Part shown: positions 1 to 6,065 of the stretch, piece after piece
Layout of the letters: each line of letters opens with the position of its first letter
Position numbering within the stretch: position 1 is the stretch's first letter
Assembly (NCBI GenBank): GCA_043784965.1
Contig: JAYVXS010000037.1
Coordinates: 1 to 23,870 of the forward strand
Length of the DNA stretch: 23,870 bases
Direction: 5' to 3'
Source: JAYTQQ01 sp043784965
Lineage (GTDB): Bacteria; Bdellovibrionota; Bdellovibrionia; Bdellovibrionales; JAMPXM01
Notes under the pieces: model-generated
The model's database searches: none
Told to the model about the DNA's origin: nothing
The model's input: the letters and a program-made list of their open reading frames with translations, nothing else
Position numbers and translations under genes: made by a program

Positions 1-594
1 GCTGGCTGAGTCCTGATTTAAGCGTACGCGTATTCTTGAGCCTAGAGGGATTAAATCTGGAACTTTAAATTTTTCTGGCAACCTACTGTCTCCGCATAAA
101 ACCACCGTCAGTATAGTTTTTGAATCGAGCTCATAACTTGACAGCAAGCGAAGCTCATTTAAAACAGCTGGATTCATTTCTTGAGCCTCGTCGATTAAAA
201 GCACAGGCCTAAATAAAGTCATTTGAATATGTTCAAGCCATTTCTTGCGCAAACTTTTGCAGCCGCCCCACTTGTTATTCGTCTTCAAATCAAGATTAAA
301 AATGTCTGAAAGCTCTCGATAAAAATCGACCATTCCACTTTGTGGCCGGATCAAAATGCCAACCTTAATCTCACTCACGCGTTCAAGACGACTCGCTAAA
401 ATTCTCAACACCGCCGATTTGCCAGTGCCTGGGTGCCCGGTAATCATGGCAAAGCCGCCTTCGAAAAGTAGACCCTCCACTCGGTAGCAAAAACTCTCTA
501 CTTTCGTCGACGTCTGCAAAGCCTCTTTCGGTAGATCGTAGGCAAAGGGATTCCACTTAAGCCCATACAGGCCTAATAAATCTTTGTTATTCAA
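1..594 (-). CDS. ExeA/TniB-like AAA ATPase of the transposon (partial, C-terminus outside window)
   Basis: Reading the minus strand from a TTG at 594 gives an uninterrupted frame of 198 codons to the window edge. The N-terminus has the YGLKWNPF signature typical of ExeA-type ATPases. Walker A is GHPGTGKS at residues 53-60, Walker B VLLIDE at 131-136 followed by AQEMN, a sensor-1-like CGDS lies near 168-171, and an arginine-rich LGSRIRVRL segment near 184-192. AGGAG lies 7 bases before the TTG, which fixes the start. It is separated from the upstream transposase by only 30 bases, so the two are almost certainly co-transcribed. In Mu, Tn7, Tn5053 and IS21, ATPases of this class (MuB, TnsC, TniB, IstB) bind target DNA and activate the DDE transposase; the same role is inferred here. 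ExeA secretion proteins share the fold, but the neighbouring transposase makes that role unlikely. Confidence 0.9.
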   Translation of the reverse strand, partial: MNNKDLLGLYGLKWNPFAYDLPKEALQTSTKVESFCYRVEGLLFEGGFAMITGHPGTGKSAVLRILASRLERVSEIKVGILIRPQSGMVDFYRELSDIFNLDLKTNNKWGGCKSLRKKWLEHIQMTLFRPVLLIDEAQEMNPAVLNELRLLSSYELDSKTILTVVLCGDSRLPEKFKVPDLIPLGSRIRVRLNQDSAS

Positions 595-624
595 TTTTGT
601 TCTCCTGGTTAATTGTGGTTTTGG

Positions 625-2061
625 TTAGTCATCTTTGGGTTGGTAGGCCGGCGGCAAACCACTTGCTGCCTGCTCACCAAGAATCTTAATTAATAATGGC
701 GCAATAGCATCTTCCTTCTCGGCCACCGGTGTGCCACCTGCGGGAACACGCTGGCGCCTACCATTTTGAGCATTAGCCTCTTTATTCACAGGGTAAATAG
801 GACATAGGTTTTTGCCAGTCTGAGCATCAAGGATGTGAACATTGTCTAAGGCCCAGTCAACGTAGCTCACCGTAATTTGCGGTAAGTGACGATACCTCTC
901 GGGAATCTCAAAACGCTTGCCTTTAATCGATACTGTCCCATCGGATCTTCGCATCCTACGACTTCTTTCACGACGGAATGCATTTTTTAAATCCTCAATC
1001 TCAGGAGATGAGCGGCTAACATCCTGGTCTTTTAAAAATCTCTCAATCGGAGACATTTCAATCGCATCATGCTTTGATTTATTATACTCGTGCTCGGCCC
1101 AGGCTTGAGTTGCATCGTTAAGCTCTTTTAAAGAAAGTACTTTTTTATTCTCAAGCATAGCCATAAGGCGTCCTTCAACTTGCGCCCACAATATTTCTTG
1201 CTTGCCATTTTGATACGGACTATAGGGCAAAGTCGTTTCGTGAGTTATTGAAAGACGCTTTAATCCGCTGGTAAATTCTGATGACATCATTGCACTCCCG
1301 TTGTCAGTCAAAAGACTTCGCGGAAGACCACGCTTTTGCAATGCTTGGATAAATCCATGGATTAAATCCTCTGCAGTCTCAGATAAATACCACTGCATAT
1401 GGCAAAGCAATCTCGAGTGATCATCGATTATGCCAAGAGCTAAAGGCTTAATTAGTTCCCCATGGCGAGTCATAATCTCTCGGGAACAATGATGAAAGTC
1501 TAAATGCCAAAGCCCATTTACATAAGGATTTTCAAAACTCCGCACTTCAACTTTATCTTTGTAAATTTGGCTTTTTTGAAAACCAGTGCGGGCCCGATTC
1601 GGCTCACGTCTTTGCTTCACATGCCCGTTGGCAATCAAAAATCTCCTGGCACTATCATAAGACGGCACTTTTAATCCACGCGCCTCAAGTAGAACTCTCA
1701 AGTTTTCGAAATGCAGCTGGTAGCTCCAAGAAGAATGGGCCTTGTACTGACTTTGCAATAGACCCTTTGTCTCATCCGCAAAAGATCGCATTTTGCCTAG
1801 GTCTGAGCGAACCTGCTTCACTAAAGAGTCAATCGGCGACTGCTTGTTCTTAAGCGCCTGGTAATACCAACGCTCAATCGTAGCAAATGAGAACAAACGA
1901 AGCTCACCAGAAGTTGGGTGAGTCCACACCTTCTCGCTCAATGCTATTATACTCTCAGCCAAGGCTCCGCACTCAGGGGGTGAGGCTAATAGTCCGCCTA
2001 CCACCGCTAAGCGAAACTCTGACCACTTTCTACTCGCTGATTTTAACTCATTTTCTGACAT
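625..2061 (-). CDS. DD35E integrase-fold transposase (rve family, TniA/IS481-like)
   Basis: A 478-residue protein from ATG 2061. An ATG at 2091 would add ten residues, but only the 2061 ATG has a well-placed AGGAGA. Residues 50-150 contain helix-turn-helix-like segments (LFSFATIERWYYQAL and a second one around SYDSARRFLI), expected to bind the transposon ends. The rve catalytic core is intact: D188 in GLWHLDFHH, D253 in LLTDNGSAM and E289 in YQNGKQEIL, with exactly 35 residues between the last two. A beta-strand-rich C-terminal segment (about 360-430) resembles the Mu-type C-terminal domain of TniA-like transposases. It lies between the zinc-ribbon gene and the ATPase gene on the same strand. 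The frame has no lesion, so the element could be active. The exact subfamily name is uncertain. Confidence 0.93.
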   Translation of the reverse strand: MSENELKSASRKWSEFRLAVVGGLLASPPECGALAESIIALSEKVWTHPTSGELRLFSFATIERWYYQALKNKQSPIDSLVKQVRSDLGKMRSFADETKGLLQSQYKAHSSWSYQLHFENLRVLLEARGLKVPSYDSARRFLIANGHVKQRREPNRARTGFQKSQIYKDKVEVRSFENPYVNGLWHLDFHHCSREIMTRHGELIKPLALGIIDDHSRLLCHMQWYLSETAEDLIHGFIQALQKRGLPRSLLTDNGSAMMSSEFTSGLKRLSITHETTLPYSPYQNGKQEILWAQVEGRLMAMLENKKVLSLKELNDATQAWAEHEYNKSKHDAIEMSPIERFLKDQDVSRSSPEIEDLKNAFRRERSRRMRRSDGTVSIKGKRFEIPERYRHLPQITVSYVDWALDNVHILDAQTGKNLCPIYPVNKEANAQNGRRQRVPAGGTPVAEKEDAIAPLLIKILGEQAASGLPPAYQPKDD

Positions 2062-2140
2062 CGGCTCTCCTTTCACCCTTGGCCAGAGCAATTACAGAGT
2101 CCTATTCAAAATGTCGATTGGCATATTCTGCGCAAAAAAA

Positions 2141-2695
2141 CTAATTCACGGGAACCCGCAAATAAATCCCACGCAGTGGTGACAGAAATCGTAAGAACTT
2201 TAGCACCCAATCCGAACCTAATGACCGAAAAAGCTCAAGTAGTTTTGCAAAGCTATCCACTCCACCAGCCATACCTTTGCGGGCCTCCCAAAAAGAAGTC
2301 ATAGGCAAAATCTTCTCAAAAAAATACTGCCACCGAACAAGTGTTCTTTGGCTTACTCCAAATCGTCGCATAATATTCTTAAGTCGCCCAATTTGACCAT
2401 TGAGCAAATGACCAATCATCAAAACATAAAAAGATCCAAATACAAACCTACCAAAAAATCTCAAAGAATCCGTCGTCAAACGTTTCCGACAACCATCTAC
2501 TCGGCAACATAAACCAAATCTAATCACCGGAACAGCAATCCCATTGCCACGAACCTTTCGATAAAAATTCGCTCGATCAAGCTTGCCACTACAGTGCTCA
2601 CATGGCCGTAAATGCGCTTCGTCTACAATCTCTTTGTCAAATTTTTCAAGTAATAAAAAGAACTCGCCAAATTGGCTCTGACCGTTGTATCCCAT
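2141..2695 (-). CDS. Transposon-associated zinc-ribbon/HTH protein of unknown function
   Basis: First gene of the transposon operon, 184 residues from the ATG at 2695. A longer TTG start at 2758 has no ribosome site, whereas GGAGG lies 7 bases before 2695; the adjacent ATG at 2698 is nearly as good. Residues 32-69 hold a zinc-ribbon-like cysteine set: PCEHC (C32, C35) and LCCRVDGC (C63, C64, C69). A helix-turn-helix-like stretch follows at about 99-127 (IGRLKNIMRRFGVSQRTLVRW), and the tail is hydrophobic and basic. It stops 79 bases before the transposase start. I do not recognise the family by name. A zinc finger followed by HTH is what TniQ/TnsD-type accessory proteins have, so a role in end binding or target choice is plausible. 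It could instead be a regulator or passenger gene. Confidence 0.75.
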   Translation of the reverse strand: MGYNGQSQFGEFFLLLEKFDKEIVDEAHLRPCEHCSGKLDRANFYRKVRGNGIAVPVIRFGLCCRVDGCRKRLTTDSLRFFGRFVFGSFYVLMIGHLLNGQIGRLKNIMRRFGVSQRTLVRWQYFFEKILPMTSFWEARKGMAGGVDSFAKLLELFRSLGSDWVLKFLRFLSPLRGIYLRVPVN

Positions 2696-2795
2696 CATTC
2701 TACCTCCACTAGTTTTTAGTCGAACTGCGAAGGTGGCTCCCTCTTTCAAGTTTTGCAATTTGTTTGAGGGTGACTTATCTTCTTTCCCTCATTTA

Positions 2796-2886
2796 ATGTG
2801 AAAAAAATACAGGGATTCGCCCTCAATCAAGTTGCTGATTCACATTTAACGGTCTCACCGCCCCTGAACTCAGGCTTTTCACATTT
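2796..2886. repeat. TGTGAA-type repeats at the right end of the transposon
   Basis: Three copies of a short motif lie between the first transposon gene and the flanking chromosomal gene. TGTGAAAA reads on the minus strand from 2883, TGTGAATC on the minus strand from 2844 (39 bases further in), and TGTGAAAA on the plus strand at 2799-2806. The two outer copies share the wider core TTCACATTT when read on the plus strand. Repeated, spaced binding sites near the tips are characteristic of Tn7/Tn5053-like elements, where the transposase binds several sites per end. The copies are short, so chance similarity of one of them is possible. Confidence 0.55.
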
Positions 2887-2926
2887 TAGCCGATATCAGA
2901 TGCGGGCTCAGGTATACGCATGCCGG

Positions 2927-3721
2927 CTATGGGTGAGTCAGTTTGGCCGAAAGATCTTGTAGTTGTTTTATATAATTGTTTAAAAATTCGCGAGTTGGTA
3001 TCCAGAGAAACTGCGCACGATTTTCATTTGCGGTAGTCAGCTCCCAGATCCGAAGATGGGGTGGCACCTCATGAAATAATTCTGTCATTGGCTTGTGGCT
3101 ATTTAAATCATAGGGATGATGCTCTACAACAGAGCGGATAATTTCTTCGCTACTCGCTCCCTTTCGTACTAACTTTTGCGCGAGTTCATGGGCGCCCTTA
3201 GTTTCTGAGATGCGCTCATCTAGCTTACGAATTTCAAGTTGCAGGGCACGAATCTGCTGATTGAAAATTTCGCGAAGGTCAAGCAGTGCCTCGAGTTCAA
3301 CCTGATAAGCACGCGGCAGACGATTTTCTTTTTGCGTGACGAGCTCTTTAATGCGCTCTCCATAGGTTCGAACAAAAACCTGAACGAAAAAAAATAATTC
3401 AATGGGAGCCAAGATTGGCATTTTGGTCAATTGCCTAACTAATTCTAAAAGGCCGGCGCGAGTTAGTAGATAACGTGGAGGCGACGTCTGAGCAAGTCTT
3501 TCAGCAAAGCCGTCTTTGACAAGCGAGTTCAAATATCTTGCGATTTGAGTTTTATGAATCGACTCATCAACCCCCTTGGTGGTTGAATCCATCCAATTGA
3601 GAAAAAGTCCCAAAAGAAAACGGACATCCTTTTGCCTAAAACCAGTGGTATAGAAATTAGAGTGTGCTCCGAGGCTGGCAGCAACGAAAAAGCTTCGATA
3701 AGAAGAGAAAATATCTATCAT
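2927..3721 (-). CDS. Winged-helix transcriptional regulator with coiled-coil tail, divergent from pspA
   Basis: A 264-residue protein. Residues 20-95 look like a winged helix: helices around RQKDVRFLLGLFLNWM, a recognition-type helix at HKTQIARYLNSLVKDGF and a wing plus helix at PRYLLTRAGLLELV, the PadR/MarR pattern in which a helix-turn-helix is followed by YxLT. Residues about 130-180 are strongly charged heptad-like sequence (DLREIFNQQIRALQLEIRKL), probably a dimerising coiled coil. The C-terminal third is unlike anything I can name. No Shine-Dalgarno precedes the ATG; instead the palindrome GTTACAATGTAAC ends one base from it, suggesting autorepression. A second identical palindrome lies toward the divergent pspA gene. 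No membrane segment or signal peptide. PadR-type proteins are known partners of PspA in other bacteria; membership here is inference. Confidence 0.7.
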   Translation of the reverse strand: MIDIFSSYRSFFVAASLGAHSNFYTTGFRQKDVRFLLGLFLNWMDSTTKGVDESIHKTQIARYLNSLVKDGFAERLAQTSPPRYLLTRAGLLELVRQLTKMPILAPIELFFFVQVFVRTYGERIKELVTQKENRLPRAYQVELEALLDLREIFNQQIRALQLEIRKLDERISETKGAHELAQKLVRKGASSEEIIRSVVEHHPYDLNSHKPMTELFHEVPPHLRIWELTTANENRAQFLWIPTREFLNNYIKQLQDLSAKLTHP

Positions 3722-3722
3722 A

Positions 3723-3735
3723 GTTACAATGTAAC
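3723..3735. promoter_or_regulatory. Palindromic operator abutting the regulator start codon
   Basis: GTTACA-A-TGTAAC is a perfect inverted repeat with 6-base arms around one central base. It ends one base from the ATG of the minus-strand winged-helix gene, where the ribosome site would be. The same 13 bases recur at 3850-3862. Bound protein here would block transcription or translation start, consistent with autorepression. Confidence 0.65.
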
Positions 3736-3849
3736 CTAAAATGTAAATTTAGTAAATTATTTTATAGCGCACTTAAAATGGCAATCAGTCGTTTCTAATA
3801 GGATCAAATCGGCTAGCCAGTCCAGCTTTGTTTCCTATTGATACGTTTA

Positions 3850-3862
3850 GTTACAATGTAAC
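3850..3862. promoter_or_regulatory. Second copy of the GTTACAATGTAAC operator upstream of pspA
   Basis: Exact 13-base repeat of the site at 3723-3735, in the same orientation and 127 bases away. It lies 86 bases before the pspA start codon, a position suited to control of the plus-strand promoter. I see no convincing sigma-54 promoter (GG-N10-GC) between it and pspA, and only weak sigma-70-like hexamers, so the promoter itself is not annotated. The 227-base region 3722-3948 otherwise holds no gene. Confidence 0.65.
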
Positions 3863-3948
3863 TTTGTTTGCGAATTCTATTTGATGAATAAATGTTAAAT
3901 TGAAGTATGCAATTCGATTGAGATTGCACATATTAACGGAGGTCTAAA

Positions 3949-4599
3949 ATGAATTCGATAAAACGTCTATGTATCACGATGAACGCTCATATCAATACAA
4001 TGATTGATCAGGTTGAAAATCATGAGGCCGTGGCTGAAGCCGCACTCACTGAAATTAGAGAAGCCTTGTCTAATACTAAGTATCAGCTGGTACGCCTGCA
4101 AAATGAACAAAAAGAGATGCTGAATCGGCATCTCAATTTGCAATCTGTTGAGATCAAATGGCGAGAACGTGCCATACAGGCTGGCGCAGATAATCATGAA
4201 AGGGCGATTGAATGTATGCGCCGACTAAAGAACATCCAAGTGGAGTTAGCTTCATTAGCCAATGTTTTAACCGACCATCGCAAACTCGAACAAGCCTTGG
4301 TAAACGATGTCCGTGGTATAGAAGACAAATTTGAAGAACTTAAAAGGCGGCGAAATAGTCTCGCGGCGCGAGAATCACGAGCCGAGGCGCTACAGAGTAT
4401 AAATAGACACGAAAGCCAGCTTTCGCTAGGCGGTGCTTTTGAAAGGTGGGAACGCACAATCATGCGATCAGAGGTGGACTTCGAATGCAAGTGGGAGCCA
4501 ATCGATACCCTAGGCCTAGAGTTCATAAAAAAAGAAGAACAATCAGAACTCGAGTCGATGTTGAACGAACTACTGCAGGCAGAAAAAGAGAAAAAATAG
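3949..4599 (+). CDS. pspA: PspA/IM30 (VIPP1) family envelope-stress protein
   Basis: A 216-residue, almost wholly alpha-helical protein with the PspA layout. An amphipathic N-terminal segment (RLCITMNAHINTMIDQVENHE) matches the PspA INANINALLDKAEDP region. Long coiled coils follow, with the WRERAIQAGADNHERAI counterpart of PspA WQEKAELAL..EDLARAAL near residues 67-85. The short AFERWERTIMRSE helix near 160-175 matches the conserved hairpin of the family. The length is close to E. coli PspA (222 aa). GGAGGT lies 6 bases before the ATG. In the family, PspA forms ESCRT-III-like oligomers on the cytoplasmic face of the inner membrane and protects it from leakage. Here it heads a plus-strand cluster with a polytopic membrane protein and a lysophospholipid transporter/acyltransferase, and faces its likely regulator. 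PspB, PspC and PspF are not present nearby. Confidence 0.85.
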   Translation: MNSIKRLCITMNAHINTMIDQVENHEAVAEAALTEIREALSNTKYQLVRLQNEQKEMLNRHLNLQSVEIKWRERAIQAGADNHERAIECMRRLKNIQVELASLANVLTDHRKLEQALVNDVRGIEDKFEELKRRRNSLAARESRAEALQSINRHESQLSLGGAFERWERTIMRSEVDFECKWEPIDTLGLEFIKKEEQSELESMLNELLQAEKEKK

Positions 4600-4627
4600 T
4601 TTCAATATAGTTTCAAATAGTTTCAAT
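4596..4627. repeat. Triplicate 10-11 bp tandem repeat over the pspA stop codon
   Basis: ATAGTTTCAAT (4596-4606), ATAGTTTCAA (4607-4616) and ATAGTTTCAAT (4617-4627) follow each other directly. The TAG in the first copy is the pspA stop codon. The repeat fills most of the 46-base spacer before the next gene and stops just before its ribosome site. Confidence 0.85.
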
Positions 4628-4645
4628 TTTTGAAGGTGGTGTAAA

Positions 4646-5983
4646 ATGGAAAATCAAAATTCACAATTTAGCACTGAATATGTAGATCTTGGACTAACTC
4701 ATCAGCCACAGATAGTGAAGGTCGGTCAGGCTCGTAGTCTAAGTGATGGCCTAAGATTGTTTGGCGTGATTTCGCTTATTTGCTCTGGAGTATTTTTTAT
4801 GCTTCAAGGGCTGGCGGCGCTAAATTCATTTGAGCGCTTCATTTCGTTTGCAATTGTCACGGTCGGGCTTGGAGCATTAGGGCTCATTGTTGGAGGCCAG
4901 ATGCGCGAACCAAAGAGTGCGCGCGCCTTTCTTGGTCTAGCGGCCGCAGCCACGCCTGTGCTCTTTTCACAGTTGGGTGCGATGCTATATGGTATTATAG
5001 ACTCTGTCGTTCAGGTGCCAAGCGTGTTTGTCGTTAAGGCACCATCACTCATTGCAGTTTTGATTGCGGGAATTAGCGTTACTCTTGCGATGGCACCTAT
5101 TCTATATATTGGTTTTGCTGCCTTCTATCGACAGAAAGCTCAAAACCTGGTTTTTCTTTTGCTTCTAAGCAGTGCGCTTTTACTGATTCCAACGAGAGCT
5201 TCAAATTTAGGCGCGGTACTTTTATTTATACAAATTGCCTTACTCTATGCATTTGAACAGTTAAGATCAATGCATGTGACTACGACTGCAGAGAGTGAGA
5301 AGTCGATGGCGAAATTGATTTGTCTTATCCCGGTAGCCATTATGATTGGGCGAGGACTTTTCTATCAGCCGACTGAATTGTTCTTTTCGGCGGTGGCTGC
5401 GGCAATTTCTATAGCATGTTTGTGTTATACTCCGGCCAAGCGTCTCTACTTTTTTGGCGTAATCGCCGGTGCGCTATCCTGGTATTTTGCCGCACATGAG
5501 TTTTTAGGTCGCAATTCTGCCTTTCAATCGACTCGATTTCTAATAGCCGGATACTCGGCAGCGATTATTATCTTGTTGGTTGCCAAACCAGAAACTGGAA
5601 TGGCAAAGCGCAAAGCCTTGCGTTTTGTCGGCCAAATGTTCGCCTTCTATATTCCAATTTTTAGCTTTTGTACAACCTGGTCTTATAGTATGGCGATGAG
5701 TTTAATGGTTCTTGGCGCTATGGTTATGACGCTCGGATATTCGCGCCGTGATTTGAGTGTGGTTCGCAGCGGAGGATTTGCGATGATATTGGGGCTTGTG
5801 TACTGTATGGCAAACCTATGGGAATTCGCGCTCAATACGCCATGGATCACTCTGGCCTCGGTAGGTGTCCTGGTCATTTTGCTCGCCGGCTATCTTGAAA
5901 AAAATCGCAATCAGATGAGCCAATTGAAGAAGCGCTGCCAGGACCACTTCGCCTTTGGACCAGTCGCTGAAATTAAAAGGTAA
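4646..5983 (+). CDS. Polytopic inner-membrane protein in the pspA cluster
   Basis: A 445-residue protein starting with about 30 hydrophilic residues (including HQPQIVKVGQARSL), followed by alternating hydrophobic stretches to about residue 420; I count roughly twelve or thirteen potential membrane helices. The C-terminus is basic and cytoplasmic-looking (EKNRNQMSQLKKRC). AAGGTGG stands about 7 bases before the ATG. It lies 46 bases after pspA and 82 bases before the LplT-PlsC gene, all on one strand. The evenly spaced helices recall the DUF2157/DUF2339 group of large membrane proteins, but I see no diagnostic motif and no catalytic residues, so no function is assigned. Context makes it a candidate membrane partner of PspA, perhaps anchoring or sensing. 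Confidence 0.7.
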   Translation: MENQNSQFSTEYVDLGLTHQPQIVKVGQARSLSDGLRLFGVISLICSGVFFMLQGLAALNSFERFISFAIVTVGLGALGLIVGGQMREPKSARAFLGLAAAATPVLFSQLGAMLYGIIDSVVQVPSVFVVKAPSLIAVLIAGISVTLAMAPILYIGFAAFYRQKAQNLVFLLLLSSALLLIPTRASNLGAVLLFIQIALLYAFEQLRSMHVTTTAESEKSMAKLICLIPVAIMIGRGLFYQPTELFFSAVAAAISIACLCYTPAKRLYFFGVIAGALSWYFAAHEFLGRNSAFQSTRFLIAGYSAAIIILLVAKPETGMAKRKALRFVGQMFAFYIPIFSFCTTWSYSMAMSLMVLGAMVMTLGYSRRDLSVVRSGGFAMILGLVYCMANLWEFALNTPWITLASVGVLVILLAGYLEKNRNQMSQLKKRCQDHFAFGPVAEIKR

Positions 5984-6016
5984 AATGAGTTTAACTTAGT
6001 TGAAATAGAATCGACA

Positions 6017-6040
6017 ATAGGTAGCGAGATAGGTAGCGAA
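6017..6040. repeat. Two-copy 12-bp tandem repeat between cluster genes
   Basis: ATAGGTAGCGAG (6017-6028) is followed directly by ATAGGTAGCGAA (6029-6040), with one mismatch. It lies in the 82-base gap between the membrane protein and the LplT-PlsC gene, just before the latter's ribosome site at 6054-6060. Confidence 0.7.
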
Positions 6041-6065
6041 TAGATTACGAAAAAGAGGAGTGATT

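Larger units (their letters stand above)
1..2883 (-). mobile_element. Three-gene DDE transposon with AAA ATPase (right part only)
   Basis: Three tightly packed minus-strand genes encode a zinc-ribbon/HTH protein, a DD35E transposase and an ExeA/TniB-like ATPase, the minimal composition of Mu/Tn7/Tn5053-type elements. Non-coding sequence between 2696 and about 2883 carries repeated TGTGAA motifs, and the outermost copy would give a terminus beginning TGTGAAAA at 2883. That boundary is inferred. The left end, target duplication and any cargo lie beyond position 1. No TnsA-type nuclease, resolvase or CRISPR genes are visible in this part. Confidence 0.75.

Noticed and set aside
2696..2758. N-terminal extension of the zinc-ribbon protein from a TTG at 2758
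   Set aside because: No ribosome site precedes the TTG, while GGAGG is correctly spaced before the ATG at 2695.
3863..3948. Sigma-54 promoter for pspA
   Set aside because: No TGGCAC-N5-TTGC-like pair was found in the leader, and no PspF-type activator gene is nearby.
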